Assembly: GCF_002154695.1 (NCBI RefSeq)
Contig: NZ_MTAV01000117.1
Coordinates: forward strand, 1-42,690
Direction: 5' to 3'
DNA from: Nostoc sp. T09
GTDB taxonomy: Bacteria > Cyanobacteriota > Cyanobacteriia > Cyanobacteriales > Nostocaceae
DNA: 42,690 bases
The first letter of the stretch is position 1. Every line of letters begins with the position of its first letter. This document shows positions 8,924 through 18,536 of the stretch, piece by piece. The position numbers and the translations under genes are program-made. The notes beneath the pieces were generated by a model. It worked only from the letters and a program-made list of their open reading frames with translations. It had not been told where the DNA came from and made no database searches.

Positions 8924-9679
8924 GTGGGACAAAAGATTCATCCAGTTGGTTTTCGGCTGGGTATTACACAAGAACATCAATCTCGCTGGTTTGCTGTTCC
9001 TGACAGATATCCAGAGCTTCTCCAAGAAGACCACAAACTCCGTAAATATATAGAACAAAAGCTCGGAAGACTGGCTCAAAACAACGCTGGCATCTCAGAG
9101 GTGCGGATTGAGCGCAAAGCTGACCAAATCGACTTAGAAGTACGTACAGCTAGACCTGGCGTAGTAGTAGGCCGTGGTGGGCAAGGGATCGAATCCTTAC
9201 GTACTGGACTCCAAGAACTGTTGGGTAGCAATCGCCAAATTCGCATTAATGTAGTTGAAGTGCAACGAGTTGATGCTGATGCCTACTTAATTGCGGAATA
9301 CATTGCTCAACAATTGGAACGCCGGGTCTCTTTCCGACGAGTGGTACGCCAAGCGATTCAACGTGCTCAACGTGCTGGTGTTCAAGGCATTAAAGTCCAA
9401 GTTAGCGGTCGGCTAAACGGTGCGGAAATTGCCCGAACAGAATGGACTCGTGAAGGGAGAGTACCTCTACATACCTTAAGGGCTGACATTGACTACTCTT
9501 ACTGTACAGCCAAAACGGTTTATGGAATTCTGGGCATCAAAGTATGGGTATTCAAGGGAGAAATCATCCCAGGACAGGAAGAAACTCCAGCCCCACCCAC
9601 AACCCGTGAGCGCGAACCTCGTCGCCGTCAACAACAGCGTCGACGCCAACAATTTGAAGACAGATCAAATGAAGGGTAA
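8924..9679 (+). CDS. rpsC: 30S ribosomal protein S3
   Basis: A 251-residue S3 that starts at GTG ([20 protein letters not shown]), with AGAGGAAG upstream. The type II KH domain contains the GxxG loop in [14 protein letters not shown], and the C-terminal domain ends [16 protein letters not shown]3 forms part of the mRNA entry channel. An Arg/Gln-rich tail of about 35 residues ([15 protein letters not shown]) extends the protein, as in other cyanobacteria. Confidence 0.96.
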   Translation: MGQKIHPVGFRLGITQEHQSRWFAVPDRYPELLQEDHKLRKYIEQKLGRLAQNNAGISEVRIERKADQIDLEVRTARPGVVVGRGGQGIESLRTGLQELLGSNRQIRINVVEVQRVDADAYLIAEYIAQQLERRVSFRRVVRQAIQRAQRAGVQGIKVQVSGRLNGAEIARTEWTREGRVPLHTLRADIDYSYCTAKTVYGILGIKVWVFKGEIIPGQEETPAPPTTREREPRRRQQQRRRQQFEDRSNEG

Positions 9680-9766
9680 ACCGTTATTGGTCATGAGTCA
9701 TAAGTCATTAGTAAATGGCAAATGACAAATGACAGATGACAAATGACAAATGACAAGTGACAAATC
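9680..9766. repeat. Heptamer repeat spacer rpsC-rplP
   Basis: GTCATGA/GTCATAA/GTCATTA units pass into at least five GACAAAT-type units (GACAAATGACAGATGACAAA). The array runs to within a few bases of the rplP ATG, which has no other Shine-Dalgarno. Confidence 0.75.
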
Positions 9767-10192
9767 ATGTTAAGTCCTAGAAGAACTAAATTCCGCAAAC
9801 AACAACGCGGACGGATGGAGGGTTTAGCCCACCGTGGCAGTACCCTTAACTTTGGTGATTTTGCACTCCAAGCTCAAGAGCCTGCGTGGATTACCTCCCG
9901 GCAAATTGAAGCTTCTCGCCGAGCTATGACTCGTTATATTCGTCGGGGTGGACAAATCTGGATTCGGATTTTCCCTGATAAACCCGTAACCATGCGTCCT
10001 GCTGAAACCCGGATGGGTTCCGGTAAGGGTTCGCCGGAGTTTTGGGTAGCGGTAGTTAAGCCTGGGCGAATTTTGTTTGAAATCGCTGGTGTTTCCGAAG
10101 AAACTGCCCGCGAAGCTATGCGCTTGGCTGCATATAAGCTGCCAATTAAAACCAAATTTATTGTGCGCCCTCAACCACAGGAGCAGGAGTAG
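9767..10192 (+). CDS. rplP: 50S ribosomal protein L16
   Basis: A 141-residue L16 beginning [19 protein letters not shown]. It contains [17 protein letters not shown] and [20 protein letters not shown], the two family signatures. L16 organises the A-site tRNA elbow region of the large subunit. Length and ends are typical. The translation start follows directly on repeat DNA (GTGACAAATC-ATG), so initiation may be leaderless-like or rely on A-rich sequence. Confidence 0.96.
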   Translation: MLSPRRTKFRKQQRGRMEGLAHRGSTLNFGDFALQAQEPAWITSRQIEASRRAMTRYIRRGGQIWIRIFPDKPVTMRPAETRMGSGKGSPEFWVAVVKPGRILFEIAGVSEETAREAMRLAAYKLPIKTKFIVRPQPQEQE

Positions 10193-10195
10193 GTT

Positions 10196-10423
10196 ATGCC
10201 TCTTCCCAAGATTTCAGAAGCTAGAGAATTAACTGACGAGAAACTGGCTGAGGAAATTATTGCTGTTAAAAGACAACTATTTCAGTTGCGCTTGCAAAAA
10301 GCAACCAGACAATTAGACAAGCCCCATCAGTTTAAACACGCCCGACATCGCCTAGCGCAATTGCTAACGGTAGAGGGTGAACGCCAACGGGCAGCAACTC
10401 AACCGGCTCAAGAAGAAAAGTAG
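10196..10423 (+). CDS. rpmC: 50S ribosomal protein L29
   Basis: A 75-residue L29, two long helices, with the signature FKHARHRLAQLLTV. It sits near L23 at the tunnel exit. Only 3 nt separate it from rplP, and its AGGAG lies at the end of rplP, so the pair is probably translationally coupled. Confidence 0.93.
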   Translation: MPLPKISEARELTDEKLAEEIIAVKRQLFQLRLQKATRQLDKPHQFKHARHRLAQLLTVEGERQRAATQPAQEEK

Positions 10424-10429
10424 GAGATT

Positions 10430-10681
10430 ATGGCAGTCAAAGAACGAGTTGGCTTGGTGGTGAGCGACAAAATGCAAAAAACGGTGGTAGTAGCTGTGGA
10501 AAACCGCGCTCCCCATCCCAAGTACGGCAAGATTGTAGTTCAAACCCGGCGCTATAAAGTTCATGATGAAGACAATCAGTGCAAAGTCGGCGATCGCGTT
10601 CGCATTCAGGAAACTAGACCCCTGAGTAAAACTAAGCGCTGGCAAGTCACAGAAATTCTCAACGCCAAAGCTACAACTTAA
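10430..10681 (+). CDS. rpsQ: 30S ribosomal protein S17
   Basis: An 83-residue S17 with an OB fold: [20 protein letters not shown], the loop [19 protein letters not shown] and the signature [19 protein letters not shown]. It binds helix 11 of 16S rRNA early in 30S assembly. Six nucleotides after rpmC, with AGGAG ahead of the ATG. Confidence 0.95.
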   Translation: MAVKERVGLVVSDKMQKTVVVAVENRAPHPKYGKIVVQTRRYKVHDEDNQCKVGDRVRIQETRPLSKTKRWQVTEILNAKATT

Positions 10682-10722
10682 TAGTTGTTATAAAACTAAC
10701 AACTTAACAAGGGAGACAAATT

Positions 10723-11091
10723 GTGATTCAACCCCAGACTTACCTGAATGTCGCAGATAATAGTGGTGCCCGGAAGCTAATGTGCATCCGCGTATTAGGT
10801 GCTGGCAACCGCCGTTATGGTGGCGTGGGTGATAAAATTATTGCCGTTGTCAAAGATGCCCAACCCAACATGGCTGTAAAAAAGTCTGATGTTGTAGAGG
10901 CAGTAATTGTTCGCACTCGTAAAAGTATAAATCGAGATAGCGGCATGAGTATTCGTTTTGACGATAACGCTGCGGTGATCATCAACAAAGATGGTAATCC
11001 CAGAGGCACACGGGTATTTGGCCCAGTCGCACGGGAACTGCGCGATAAAAACTTCACCAAAATTGTTTCTCTGGCTCCGGAGGTGCTGTAA
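10723..11091 (+). CDS. rplN: 50S ribosomal protein L14
   Basis: A 122-residue L14 that starts at GTG ([20 protein letters not shown]) with GGGAG upstream. The segment [20 protein letters not shown] and the ending [20 protein letters not shown] are diagnostic. L14 forms intersubunit bridges with 16S rRNA and is the binding site of the silencing factor RsfS. Confidence 0.96.
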   Translation: MIQPQTYLNVADNSGARKLMCIRVLGAGNRRYGGVGDKIIAVVKDAQPNMAVKKSDVVEAVIVRTRKSINRDSGMSIRFDDNAAVIINKDGNPRGTRVFGPVARELRDKNFTKIVSLAPEVL

Positions 11092-11441
11092 TGACAAAAC
11101 AGCCACAACCCAAGGTCTTTCATAAAATGCACGTCAAAACTGGCGACACTGTGCAAGTGATTGCTGGTAAGGACAAAGGAAAAGTTGGTGAAGTGATCCA
11201 GGCACTGCCACAACTAAGTAAAGTTATTGTCAAAGGCGTCAATATTAAAACTAAGCACGTGAAGCCCCAGCAAGAAGGGGAATCAGGAAGAATAGTTACA
11301 CAAGAATTCCCGATTCATAGCTCCAACGTGATGCTTTACTCCACTAAGCAAAACGTCGCCAGTCGCGTATGCTACACCTTCACCGCTGAAGGTAAAAAAG
11401 TGCGGAAGCTGAAGAAAACCGGCGAGATCCTGGATAAATAG
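11091..11441 (+). CDS. rplX: 50S ribosomal protein L24
   Basis: A 116-residue L24 with the KOW motif [21 protein letters not shown]24 is an early assembly initiator at the 5' end of 23S rRNA. Its ATG shares one base with the rplN stop (TAATG), and GGAGG lies inside the end of rplN, so initiation is coupled to rplN. Confidence 0.95.
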   Translation: MTKQPQPKVFHKMHVKTGDTVQVIAGKDKGKVGEVIQALPQLSKVIVKGVNIKTKHVKPQQEGESGRIVTQEFPIHSSNVMLYSTKQNVASRVCYTFTAEGKKVRKLKKTGEILDK

Positions 11442-11457
11442 TCATCGACCAAGGGAC

Positions 11458-11492
11458 GATTTTAGATGAGATTTTAAATTCAATCTAAAATC
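11458..11492. repeat. Inverted repeat in the rplX-rplE spacer
   Basis: GATTTTAGAT (11458-11467) and ATCTAAAATC (11483-11492) are perfect 10-base complements separated by 15 nt. Further AATCTAAAATTC-like units follow. The structure has no T-run, so it is more likely a repeat or RNA-processing hairpin than a terminator. Confidence 0.65.
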
Positions 11493-11550
11493 CAAAATCT
11501 AAAATTCAAGATTCCCTGACCAAGCCCAGGGATAAACAGGACAAGAAATT

Positions 11551-12099
11551 ATGGCGACAACAAGACTCAAAAGCTTATACAAAGAGACAATCGTCCCCAA
11601 ACTGATCAATCAGTTTCAATACACCAACGTTCATCAAGTGCCGAAGTTGGTCAAAATTACTGTTAACAGAGGTTTGGGAGAAGCGGCATCCAATGCTAAA
11701 GCACTGGACGCGTCTCTAAACGAAATTGCCACAATCACTGGTCAAAAACCAGTTGTAACAAGGGCTAAAAAGGCGATCGCCGGCTTTAAAATTCGTCAAG
11801 GTATGCCTGTTGGGATCATGGTGACCCTGAGAGGCGAACGAATGTATGCCTTTCTCGACCGACTAGTTAGCTTGTCCTTGCCTAGAATTCGAGACTTTCG
11901 CGGCGTTAGCCCTAAAAGCTTTGACGGTCGCGGTAACTACACTTTGGGTGTTAGAGAACAGCTAATTTTTCCAGAAGTCGAGTACGACAGCATCGATCAA
12001 ATCCGTGGTTTAGATATTTCCATCATTACCACAGCGAAAAATGACGAAGAGGGCCGCGCCCTACTCAAAGAATTGGGAATGCCTTTTCGCGATCAATAA
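11551..12099 (+). CDS. rplE: 50S ribosomal protein L5
   Basis: A 182-residue L5 with the signature [20 protein letters not shown] and the central segment [21 protein letters not shown]5 binds 5S rRNA and contacts the P-site tRNA and S13 across the subunit interface. An AGGA precedes the ATG. Length is normal. Next gene rpsH follows after 20 nt; rpsN, which sits here in many bacteria, is missing as in other cyanobacteria. Confidence 0.96.
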   Translation: MATTRLKSLYKETIVPKLINQFQYTNVHQVPKLVKITVNRGLGEAASNAKALDASLNEIATITGQKPVVTRAKKAIAGFKIRQGMPVGIMVTLRGERMYAFLDRLVSLSLPRIRDFRGVSPKSFDGRGNYTLGVREQLIFPEVEYDSIDQIRGLDISIITTAKNDEEGRALLKELGMPFRDQ

Positions 12100-12119
12100 G
12101 TTCATCTAAAGAGGGAACG

Positions 12120-12521
12120 ATGGCGGCTAACGACACAATTGCAGATATGCTGACGCGCATCCGCAATGCCAACTTGGCGAGGCATCAAACTACACTAGTG
12201 CCCGCAACAAAACTCACCCGTAGTATTGCCAAAGTGCTACGAGAAGAAGGCTTTATTGCTGAATTTGAAGAATCAGGAGAAGGGATAAAGCGCAATTTGG
12301 TGGTTTCCTTGAAATACAAGGGTAAAAATCGTCAGCCTCTAATAACTGCCCTCAAGCGGGTCAGTAAACCAGGTTTGCGCGTTTACTCGAATAGAAAAGA
12401 CTTACCCAGAGTACTGGGTGGTATCGGCATTGCCATTATTTCAACATCCAGTGGGATCATGACTGACCGCGAAGCGCGTCGTCAGAATCTGGGTGGGGAA
12501 GTACTGTGCTATGTCTGGTAG
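12120..12521 (+). CDS. rpsH: 30S ribosomal protein S8
   Basis: A 133-residue S8, starting [20 protein letters not shown] and ending with the family signature [20 protein letters not shown]. It is a primary binder of 16S helix 21 and in E. coli represses the spc operon by binding a mimic near rplE. I did not identify such a mimic here. A GAGGG lies 6 nt upstream of the ATG. Confidence 0.96.
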   Translation: MAANDTIADMLTRIRNANLARHQTTLVPATKLTRSIAKVLREEGFIAEFEESGEGIKRNLVVSLKYKGKNRQPLITALKRVSKPGLRVYSNRKDLPRVLGGIGIAIISTSSGIMTDREARRQNLGGEVLCYVW

Positions 12522-12600
12522 TCATTAGTCATTAGTCATTTGTCATTAGTTAAAGACAAAGGATAAAAGACAAAGGGCAAATAACAAAGGACAAAAAGTC
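12522..12600. repeat. Heptamer repeat spacer rpsH-rplF
   Basis: GTCATTAGTCATTAGTCATT units are followed by GACAAAG/GATAAAA units. The last AAAGGACA unit supplies the Shine-Dalgarno of rplF. The two halves are imperfectly complementary. Confidence 0.75.
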
Positions 12601-13149
12601 ATGTCTCGTATTGGTAAACGTCCAATTACTATTCCTGCCAAAGTGCAAGTGGCGATAGATGGCACAAAAGTTGTCGTCAAAGGGCCCAAAGGCGAACTTT
12701 CTCGCGATCTGCCTGTGAATGTTACCGTCTCTCAAGAAGGCGAAACATTATTAGTAGCCCGTCGAGATGAAACCCGTACATCTAAACAATTGCACGGTTT
12801 GAGCCGCACTTTAGTGGCCAACATGGTTGAGGGCGTGTCTCAAGGTTTTCAGCGCCGTTTAGAAATTCAAGGTGTTGGTTACCGGGCACAAGTTCAAGGT
12901 CGTAACCTAGTTTTAAATATGGGTTATAGCCATCAAGTACAAATTGCTCCACCAGATGGGATTCAGTTTGCAGTGGAAGGTACAACTAATGTCATAGTCA
13001 GTGGCTATGACAAAGAAGTGGTAGGCAACACAGCAGCAAAAATTCGTGCCGTTCGTCCCCCAGAACCTTATAAAGGCAAGGGTATTCGCTACGCCGGTGA
13101 GGTGGTCAGACGTAAAGCTGGTAAGACTGGTAAGAGTGGTAAGAAGTAA
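12601..13149 (+). CDS. rplF: 50S ribosomal protein L6
   Basis: A 182-residue L6 built of two alpha/beta repeats. It starts [17 protein letters not shown] and carries the signature [20 protein letters not shown] near the C-terminus. L6 lies near the factor-binding site. Its ribosome-binding site (AAGGA) lies within heptamer repeat DNA. It ends 2 nt before rplR. Confidence 0.96.
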   Translation: MSRIGKRPITIPAKVQVAIDGTKVVVKGPKGELSRDLPVNVTVSQEGETLLVARRDETRTSKQLHGLSRTLVANMVEGVSQGFQRRLEIQGVGYRAQVQGRNLVLNMGYSHQVQIAPPDGIQFAVEGTTNVIVSGYDKEVVGNTAAKIRAVRPPEPYKGKGIRYAGEVVRRKAGKTGKSGKK

Positions 13150-13151
13150 AA

Positions 13152-13514
13152 ATGAAACTTACTCGTAGAGAATCAAAAACGCGTCGCCATCGACGCATCC
13201 GTGGGAAAGTTCAAGGCTCTCCAGAACGCCCACGCCTAGCCATATTTCGCTCTAATGAGCATATTTACGCTCAAGTGATTGATGATACTCAACATCATAC
13301 TTTGGTATCAGCCTCAACCGTAGAACCAGAGTTGAAATCGGGTTTAGCGTCAGGTGCTAACCGGGACGCATCAGTGCAAGTTGGCAAACTGATAGCAGCG
13401 CGATCGCTAGAAAAAGGCATCACCAAAGTAGTCTTTGATCGCGGTGGTAACCTATACCACGGGCGCATTCAAGCACTGGCTGATGCAGCACGTGAGGCTG
13501 GTTTAGATTTCTAA
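13152..13514 (+). CDS. rplR: 50S ribosomal protein L18
   Basis: A 120-residue L18 that binds 5S rRNA with L5. The N-terminus is strongly basic ([20 protein letters not shown]), followed by [20 protein letters not shown] and the ending [20 protein letters not shown]. It follows rplF after 2 nt without a good Shine-Dalgarno, so it is probably coupled to rplF. Confidence 0.96.
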   Translation: MKLTRRESKTRRHRRIRGKVQGSPERPRLAIFRSNEHIYAQVIDDTQHHTLVSASTVEPELKSGLASGANRDASVQVGKLIAARSLEKGITKVVFDRGGNLYHGRIQALADAAREAGLDF

Positions 13515-13600
13515 AGTCATTGGTCATTAGTCATTAGTTCAACAACAACTGACAACTGACAACTGACAACTGACAACTGACTAATAGAGAGCATTTGATT
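13515..13600. repeat. Heptamer repeat spacer rplR-rpsE with (CAACTGA)n
   Basis: GTCATTG/GTCATTA units are followed by about five nearly perfect CAACTGA units (ACAACTGACAACTGACAACT), one of the cleanest tandem arrays in the window, then GAGAG ahead of rpsE. Confidence 0.8.
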
Positions 13601-14128
13601 ATGGCAACTGGTCGTCGTAAAGCAAACCGCGCAAAAAAAGAAGAAACTAACTGGCAAGAACGGGTCATTCAGATTCGACGGGTGAGCAAGGTCGTCAAAG
13701 GAGGTAAAAAACTCAGCTTCCGAGCGATCGTGGTCGTCGGTAATGAACGCGGTCAAGTTGGTGTAGGAGTAGGCAAAGCTTCAGATGTAATTGGTGCGGT
13801 CAAAAAGGGCGTAGCTGATGGTAAAAAGCATCTGATTGACATCCCCATTACCAAATCCAATTCCATCCCCCATCCCATTGATGGTGTTGGTGGCGGCGCT
13901 AAGGTGATTATGCGACCGGCCGCACCTGGTACTGGAGTAATTGCTGGTGGTGCTGTTCGGACTGTACTGGAATTAGCAGGAGTTCGTAACGTTTTAGCAA
14001 AGCAACTCGGCTCCAACAATCCACTCAATAATGCTAGAGCCGCAGTCAACGCTTTATCAACACTGCGTACCTTGTCTGAAGTCGCTGAAGATCGGGGTGT
14101 TCCTCTTGAAAATCTCTACATGGTTTAG
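13601..14128 (+). CDS. rpsE: 30S ribosomal protein S5
   Basis: A 175-residue S5. The ATG at 13601 ([15 protein letters not shown]) is preferred over a TTG two codons upstream. The double-stranded RNA-binding-like N-terminal domain carries [20 protein letters not shown] and [20 protein letters not shown]; the C-terminal domain ends [11 protein letters not shown]-like ([13 protein letters not shown]). S5 helps form the mRNA entry and decoding accuracy centre. rpmD (L30), usually next, is absent as is normal for cyanobacteria. Confidence 0.96.
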   Translation: MATGRRKANRAKKEETNWQERVIQIRRVSKVVKGGKKLSFRAIVVVGNERGQVGVGVGKASDVIGAVKKGVADGKKHLIDIPITKSNSIPHPIDGVGGGAKVIMRPAAPGTGVIAGGAVRTVLELAGVRNVLAKQLGSNNPLNNARAAVNALSTLRTLSEVAEDRGVPLENLYMV

Positions 14129-14177
14129 TAGAGCCAATTTTGCCTCCTCGTTTGTGTAAAAAATTACTATTTACATC

Positions 14178-14624
14178 ATGAGACTCAATGATGCTAAGCC
14201 TCAAAAAGGCTCAAAAAAACGCCGTAAGCGTGTAGGTAGAGGTATTTCAGCCGGACAAGGTGCAAGCGCCGGTTTAGGGATGCGGGGTCAAAAATCCCGT
14301 TCTGGTAGTGGTACCCGGCCAGGGTTTGAAGGTGGTCAACAGCCATTGTACCGCCGCCTACCTAAGTTGAAGGGTTTTCCGATAGTTAATCGGAAAATTT
14401 ACACTACGATTAATGTAGATAAGCTAGCTTCTCTCCCTGCCAATACTGAAGTAACTTTGGAGTCCTTAAAAGCAGCAGGTATTCTTACTGCTGTCAAAGG
14501 TCCATTGAAAATTTTGGGTAACGGGGAATTGAACGTTCCGCTTACAGTAAAAGCGGCGGCTTTCACGGGTCAAGCTCGTAGCAAAATTGAGGCGGCTGGA
14601 GGAAGTTGTCAAGTCCCAGAGTGA
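14178..14624 (+). CDS. rplO: 50S ribosomal protein L15
   Basis: A 148-residue L15 with the glycine- and arginine-rich N-terminus ([19 protein letters not shown]), the segment [20 protein letters not shown] and the C-terminal [20 protein letters not shown]. It threads through 23S rRNA in late 50S assembly. rplO precedes secY as in most bacteria. Confidence 0.96.
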   Translation: MRLNDAKPQKGSKKRRKRVGRGISAGQGASAGLGMRGQKSRSGSGTRPGFEGGQQPLYRRLPKLKGFPIVNRKIYTTINVDKLASLPANTEVTLESLKAAGILTAVKGPLKILGNGELNVPLTVKAAAFTGQARSKIEAAGGSCQVPE

Positions 14625-14694
14625 GCCAGAATAGCGCACTTAAATGCTAGCCAACTCGCTTCCAGCGCCTGGTTCACGATAAAGGTAGCACTCT

Positions 14695-16008
14695 ATGATC
14701 AGTCGAGACAAAGCCCCAACGGCTCAAGAAACTTTTATGCAGATGGCTCAAGCAGCTGGACTCAGAGGTAGGCTGCTTGTCACTGTCGGTATTTTAATTT
14801 TGGTTCGCCTGGGCATTTTCCTGCCTGTACCAGGTATTGATAGAGCTAGGTTTCACGAAGCTATATCGGGAAATAATTCCATCTTCGGCTTATTGGATAT
14901 ATTCTCCGGACGAGGACTTTCGACTTTGGGAGTCTTTGCCTTGGGTATTTTGCCCTTCATTAATGCGTCCATTATTATCCAATTGCTCACTGCGGCTATA
15001 CCATCTTTAGAAAACTTACAGAAAAACGAAGGTGAAGCGGGGCGGCGAAAAATTTCGCAAATTACACGCTATGTCACTGTAGGTTGGGCAATTATTCAAA
15101 GTACGGCTTTTTCGGCTCTATTCCTTCAGCAATTTGCCTTACAGCCAAGCCCCTTATTTGTAGCTGAAACGGCGATCGCGCTTACTGCTGGTTCGATGTT
15201 CGTTATGTGGGCATCCGAACTAATTACCGAACGCGGTATTGGCAATGGAGCATCATTGTTGATTTTCGTCAACATTGTGGCATCACTACCAAAATCTTTG
15301 GGTGATACCATCGATTTGGTTCAAGTAGGCGGTCGAGAGATAGTGGGTCGCGTCATTGTTTTAGTAGTAGTTTTTCTGGCAACAATTGTTGGTATTGTAT
15401 TTGTTCAAGAAGGAATTCGTCGCATCCCAATTATTTCGGCACGTCGTCAAGTGGGCCGACGAGTTTTGGCTGAGCAACGTAGCTACCTACCTCTGCGACT
15501 CAACTCTGGTGGCGTCATGCCAATTATTTTTGCGGCAGCCATTCTGAGTTTGCCACTACTAATTGCAAATTTCACCAAAAATCCGGACTTGGCAAATATA
15601 GTTAACACTTATCTCAGTCCCGGTGGGTCTCAGGCTTGGGCCTATGCCTTGGTCTACTTAATTTCTATTGTTTTCTTTAGCTATTTCTATTCTTCGTTAA
15701 TTGTTAACCCAGTAGATGTAGCGCAGAACTTGAAGAAGATGGGTTCGAGTATTCCTGGAATTCGTCCAGGTAAGGCGACTAGTGAGTACATCGAACGAGT
15801 GATCAACCGACTGACTTTTTTAGGTGCAATATTTTTGGGCTTTGTTGCGATTATCCCGACAGCTGTGGAAAGTGCTTTAGGAGTACCAACCTTTAAGGGA
15901 TTAGGTGCTACATCTTTGTTAATTTTGGTTGGTGTAGCTATTGACACAGCTAAGCAAGTCCAAACCTACGTCATATCTCAGCGCTATGAAGGAATGGTGA
16001 AACAATAG
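14695..16008 (+). CDS. secY: Preprotein translocase subunit SecY
   Basis: A 437-residue protein with about ten membrane segments; channel of the SecYEG translocon in plasma and thylakoid membranes. Recognisable parts are the plug/TM2 region ([20 protein letters not shown]), the TM5 segment [20 protein letters not shown], and the cytoplasmic loop [20 protein letters not shown] that contacts the ribosome and SecA. An AAAGG precedes the ATG. The stop overlaps the adk start by one base. secG, its partner, lies at 29469. Confidence 0.97.
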   Translation: MISRDKAPTAQETFMQMAQAAGLRGRLLVTVGILILVRLGIFLPVPGIDRARFHEAISGNNSIFGLLDIFSGRGLSTLGVFALGILPFINASIIIQLLTAAIPSLENLQKNEGEAGRRKISQITRYVTVGWAIIQSTAFSALFLQQFALQPSPLFVAETAIALTAGSMFVMWASELITERGIGNGASLLIFVNIVASLPKSLGDTIDLVQVGGREIVGRVIVLVVVFLATIVGIVFVQEGIRRIPIISARRQVGRRVLAEQRSYLPLRLNSGGVMPIIFAAAILSLPLLIANFTKNPDLANIVNTYLSPGGSQAWAYALVYLISIVFFSYFYSSLIVNPVDVAQNLKKMGSSIPGIRPGKATSEYIERVINRLTFLGAIFLGFVAIIPTAVESALGVPTFKGLGATSLLILVGVAIDTAKQVQTYVISQRYEGMVKQ

Positions 16009-16562
16009 TGACGCGATTAATCTTCTTGGGACCACCTGGAGCTGGTAAAGGAACGCAATCTCAAAAATTGGCTGAACACTTGCATATTCCCCATATTTCT
16101 ACGGGTGATATCTTGCGGCAAGCCATGAAAGACCAAACGCCTTTGGGGATTAAAGCTCAAGGTTATGTTGATAGCGGCGAGCTAGTGCCTGACCAGCTAG
16201 TACAGGAACTGGTACAGGAGCGACTAGGTCAACCGGATGCAAAATCTGGGTGGATTCTAGATGGCTTTCCGCGCAAAGTAACGCAAGCTGCGTTTTTGGC
16301 ACAATTACTAGAAACAATACATCAGGGTGGTGAAAAGGTAGTAAACCTGGATGTGCCAGATGATATTGTCGTAGCACGGTTATTGGCACGGGGCAGAAAA
16401 GATGACAGCGAAGACGTGATTCGTCGTCGTCTAGAAGTTTACCGCTCAGAAACTGCACCCTTGATTGATTATTATGGCGATCGCCAAAAACTTCTCACAG
16501 TCAATGGCAATCAGTCCCAAGAAGAAGTCACTACGGAACTGCAAAAGGTAATAGCGTCTTAA
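16008..16562 (+). CDS. adk: Adenylate kinase (short form)
   Basis: A 184-residue kinase that interconverts AMP + ATP and 2 ADP. The P-loop GPPGAGKGT lies at residues 8-16, then the AMP-binding HISTGDILR and the segment [17 protein letters not shown]. The lid is short ([20 protein letters not shown]), with no zinc-binding cysteines, as in other cyanobacterial short-form enzymes. The GTG start overlaps the secY stop by one base (TAGTG), implying coupled translation. Confidence 0.95.
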   Translation: MTRLIFLGPPGAGKGTQSQKLAEHLHIPHISTGDILRQAMKDQTPLGIKAQGYVDSGELVPDQLVQELVQERLGQPDAKSGWILDGFPRKVTQAAFLAQLLETIHQGGEKVVNLDVPDDIVVARLLARGRKDDSEDVIRRRLEVYRSETAPLIDYYGDRQKLLTVNGNQSQEEVTTELQKVIAS

Positions 16563-16584
16563 TTAAGGCAAATAAGGGTTAGCA

Positions 16585-16613
16585 GGGAGAAATCCCAATT
16601 TCACATTTCTCCC
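16585..16613. terminator. Hairpin after adk
   Basis: GGGAGAAAT (16585-16593) and ATTTCTCCC (16605-16613) form a perfect 9-bp stem with an 11-nt loop, 22 nt after the adk stop. No T-run follows, so it may be a processing or stabilising hairpin rather than a strong terminator. The 226-bp gap to infA would also fit a fresh promoter. Confidence 0.5.
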
Positions 16614-16788
16614 ATAGCCCCAATTTCAGATCCCAAATAAAATTCACTGCTGTTTCTGTCGGTAGGGCAGATGGCAATTTTAGCTAAGATATATTAAGAA
16701 ACGGTTGATATATTTCGTAAAGTATGTTCTCTTGCAGGTGAAGGTACGGCAACAGAACAGGAGATTATTGAGTTGAGGAAACGATAAA

Positions 16789-17013
16789 TTGTCTAAGCAA
16801 GATTTGATTGAAATGGAAGGCACGGTCACCGAGTCATTGCCCAATGCGATGTTTCGCGTTGACTTGGATAATGGCTTTAATGTCCTAGCACACATTTCTG
16901 GCAAAATCCGCCGCAATTACATTAAGATTTTACCTGGCGATCGCGTCAAAGTGGAGTTAACTCCCTACGACTTGACAAAGGGCAGAATCACCTATCGACT
17001 GCGCAAAAAGTAA
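16789..17013 (+). CDS. infA: Translation initiation factor IF-1
   Basis: A 74-residue OB-fold protein: [20 protein letters not shown], then [20 protein letters not shown] and the end [16 protein letters not shown]-1 blocks the A site during initiation. The only start giving the full family N-terminus is TTG at 16789; the first in-frame ATG (residue 9) would cut off the conserved first strand. A GAGGAAA lies about 9-14 nt upstream. Confidence 0.95.
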
Positions 17014-17128
17014 GGTTATGTAGAGAATATTACCATAAAATCACCTCTTGGGGTGTTCCCTAGTCATTTAACTGACTAATTTCCTTAAAAATGCTATAAT
17101 TCACTATTTGGAGTTAATTACAAAAGGC

Positions 17129-17242
17129 ATGAAAGTCCGAGCCTCAGTCAAGAAGATTTGCGAAAAGTGTAACGTGATCAAACGCCGTGGTCGCGTCATG
17201 GTGATTTGTGTTAACCCTAAGCATAAGCAACGTCAAGGCTAG
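17129..17242 (+). CDS. rpmJ: 50S ribosomal protein L36
   Basis: A 37-residue protein: [20 protein letters not shown], then [17 protein letters not shown]. It holds the full zinc-ribbon set (Cys11, Cys14, Cys27, His32), so this is the zinc-binding form. Small genes of this size are easily missed; infA-rpmJ-rpsM-rpsK is the standard order. An A-rich leader with AAAGG lies directly before the ATG. Confidence 0.96.
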   Translation: MKVRASVKKICEKCNVIKRRGRVMVICVNPKHKQRQG

Positions 17243-17296
17243 CACTCTGATTATCACCACCAGACAAATGCGAGACAAAGACGCTAGACAAAGCCC

Positions 17297-17318
17297 AAAA
17301 TGCGATTAATCGCATTTT
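17297..17318. terminator. Perfect 22-bp palindrome between rpmJ and rpsM (possible attenuator)
   Basis: AAAATGCGA-TTAA-TCGCATTTT forms a 9-bp stem with a 4-nt loop and a T-run in its 3' arm and after it (TTTTTA). It looks like a weak intrinsic terminator inside the operon, 55 nt after rpmJ and 39 nt before rpsM. Confidence 0.6.
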
Positions 17319-17357
17319 TATAACAGCAATTGCGAGAACAAGAGGGAGAAATTCATT

Positions 17358-17738
17358 GTGGCACGTATTGCCGGAGTAGACCTTCCACGCGATAAGCGTG
17401 TTGAAATTGGTCTCACCTATATCTACGGAATTGGTTTATCTAGGTCGCAAGAAATTTTAGCGACTACAGGTGTTAACCCAGACACCCGCGTTAAAGAACT
17501 CAGTGATGCTGATGTTGCTGCCCTGCGAGGAGAAATAGAAAGTAACTATCAAGTCGAAGGGGACTTGCGCCGCTGGGAAGCGATGAACATCAAACGCCTA
17601 ATTGACATAGGTACTTATAGAGGGCGTCGTCATCGCATGGGTTTACCAGTCAGAGGACAAAGAACTCGCACGAATGCCAGAACCCGTCGTGGTAGAAGGC
17701 AGACTGTGGCTGGGAAAAAGAAAGCACCAGGCAAGTAA
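17358..17738 (+). CDS. rpsM: 30S ribosomal protein S13
   Basis: A 126-residue S13 with [20 protein letters not shown] and the C-terminal signature [20 protein letters not shown]. It sits in the head of the 30S subunit and forms bridges to L5. GTG start with GAGGGAGAA about 10 nt upstream. Confidence 0.96.
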   Translation: MARIAGVDLPRDKRVEIGLTYIYGIGLSRSQEILATTGVNPDTRVKELSDADVAALRGEIESNYQVEGDLRRWEAMNIKRLIDIGTYRGRRHRMGLPVRGQRTRTNARTRRGRRQTVAGKKKAPGK

Positions 17739-17792
17739 TATGTCTATACTTGCTCATCAGAGCAAGGTTTACCTTAAATTCACTACACAACT

Positions 17793-18188
17793 ATGGCGCG
17801 ACAACCAACAAAAAAATCCGGGAGCAAAAAGCAGAAACGGAACGTACCCAACGGTATGGCTTACATCCAGTCTACTTTCAACAATAGCATTGTCACCATT
17901 ACCGATCAAAACGGAGATGTAATCTCTTGGGCCAGCGCTGGTTCCAGCGGTTTTAAAGGTGCCAAAAAGGGAACTCCCTTTGCAGCACAAACCGCTGCTG
18001 AAAGTGCTGCCCGTCGAGCCATCGATCAAGGAATGCGCCAAATTGAGGTAATGGTGAGTGGTCCAGGTGCAGGTAGAGAAACTGCCATTCGGGCACTCCA
18101 AGGAGCCGGACTGGAAATTACACTGATTCGGGACATTACTCCGATTCCTCACAATGGTTGCCGTCCACCTAAGCGCCGTCGAGTTTAA
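17793..18188 (+). CDS. rpsK: 30S ribosomal protein S11
   Basis: A 131-residue S11: basic N-terminus, then [20 protein letters not shown], the signature [20 protein letters not shown] and the end [19 protein letters not shown]11 lies on the 30S platform near the E-site codon. The family asparagine-glycine at the end (HNG) is where isoaspartate forms in E. coli. Confidence 0.96.
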   Translation: MARQPTKKSGSKKQKRNVPNGMAYIQSTFNNSIVTITDQNGDVISWASAGSSGFKGAKKGTPFAAQTAAESAARRAIDQGMRQIEVMVSGPGAGRETAIRALQGAGLEITLIRDITPIPHNGCRPPKRRRV

Positions 18189-18536
18189 ACCCAACCTGTG
18201 GGGCAGTCAAAGCGAGAAGTTCTAGCACCTGAAAGTCACCTGTAAAGCCTGCTTGAACCTTGAGCGCGAAAACTGTGTTGCAACATAAAGGCTTTTGAAC
18301 TTCGGACGGATTGGGTGATTAGAAGACCATCAGCGTTCCTCCCCAAAAGAGGTTCGCCCAACTTTGGAAAACCCAGAATTAATTATTAGCGCTCGCGAGC
18401 GGAATCAGAGTATCAAATACCAACATTCTTAGTTGGCTGATTGATACAACTCAATTAAGCTTCAGGGCAAAAACTAACTTTTAGGAGGCAATTGGTTTGC
18501 CTACTAGCAGCACCTTAAAACGAGGGAGGCAACTCC
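18189..18536. promoter_or_regulatory. Structured 348-bp leader of rpoA
   Basis: This gap holds no repeats of the heptamer type. It contains a perfect palindrome CGCTCGCGAGCG (about 18391-18402), a two-tier hairpin at 18410-18447, and two good Shine-Dalgarno sequences: AGGAGG at 18483-18488 and GGGAGG just before the rpoA GTG. It could hold a promoter or a leader element that controls rpoA-rplQ. Confidence 0.5.
18410..18447 (+). promoter_or_regulatory. Two-tier RNA hairpin upstream of rpoA
   Basis: Outer stem GTATCAA (18410-18416) pairs with TTGATAC (18441-18447). Inner stem CCAAC (18420-18424) pairs with GTTGG (18432-18436) around a 7-nt loop. The internal loops (3 and 4 nt) resemble protein-binding RNA. 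The structure ends 90 nt before the rpoA start and is not followed by T's. Confidence 0.55.

Noticed and set aside
13515-13590. Heptamer arrays as possible CRISPR arrays
   Set aside because: The units are 7 nt and contiguous, with no unique spacers.
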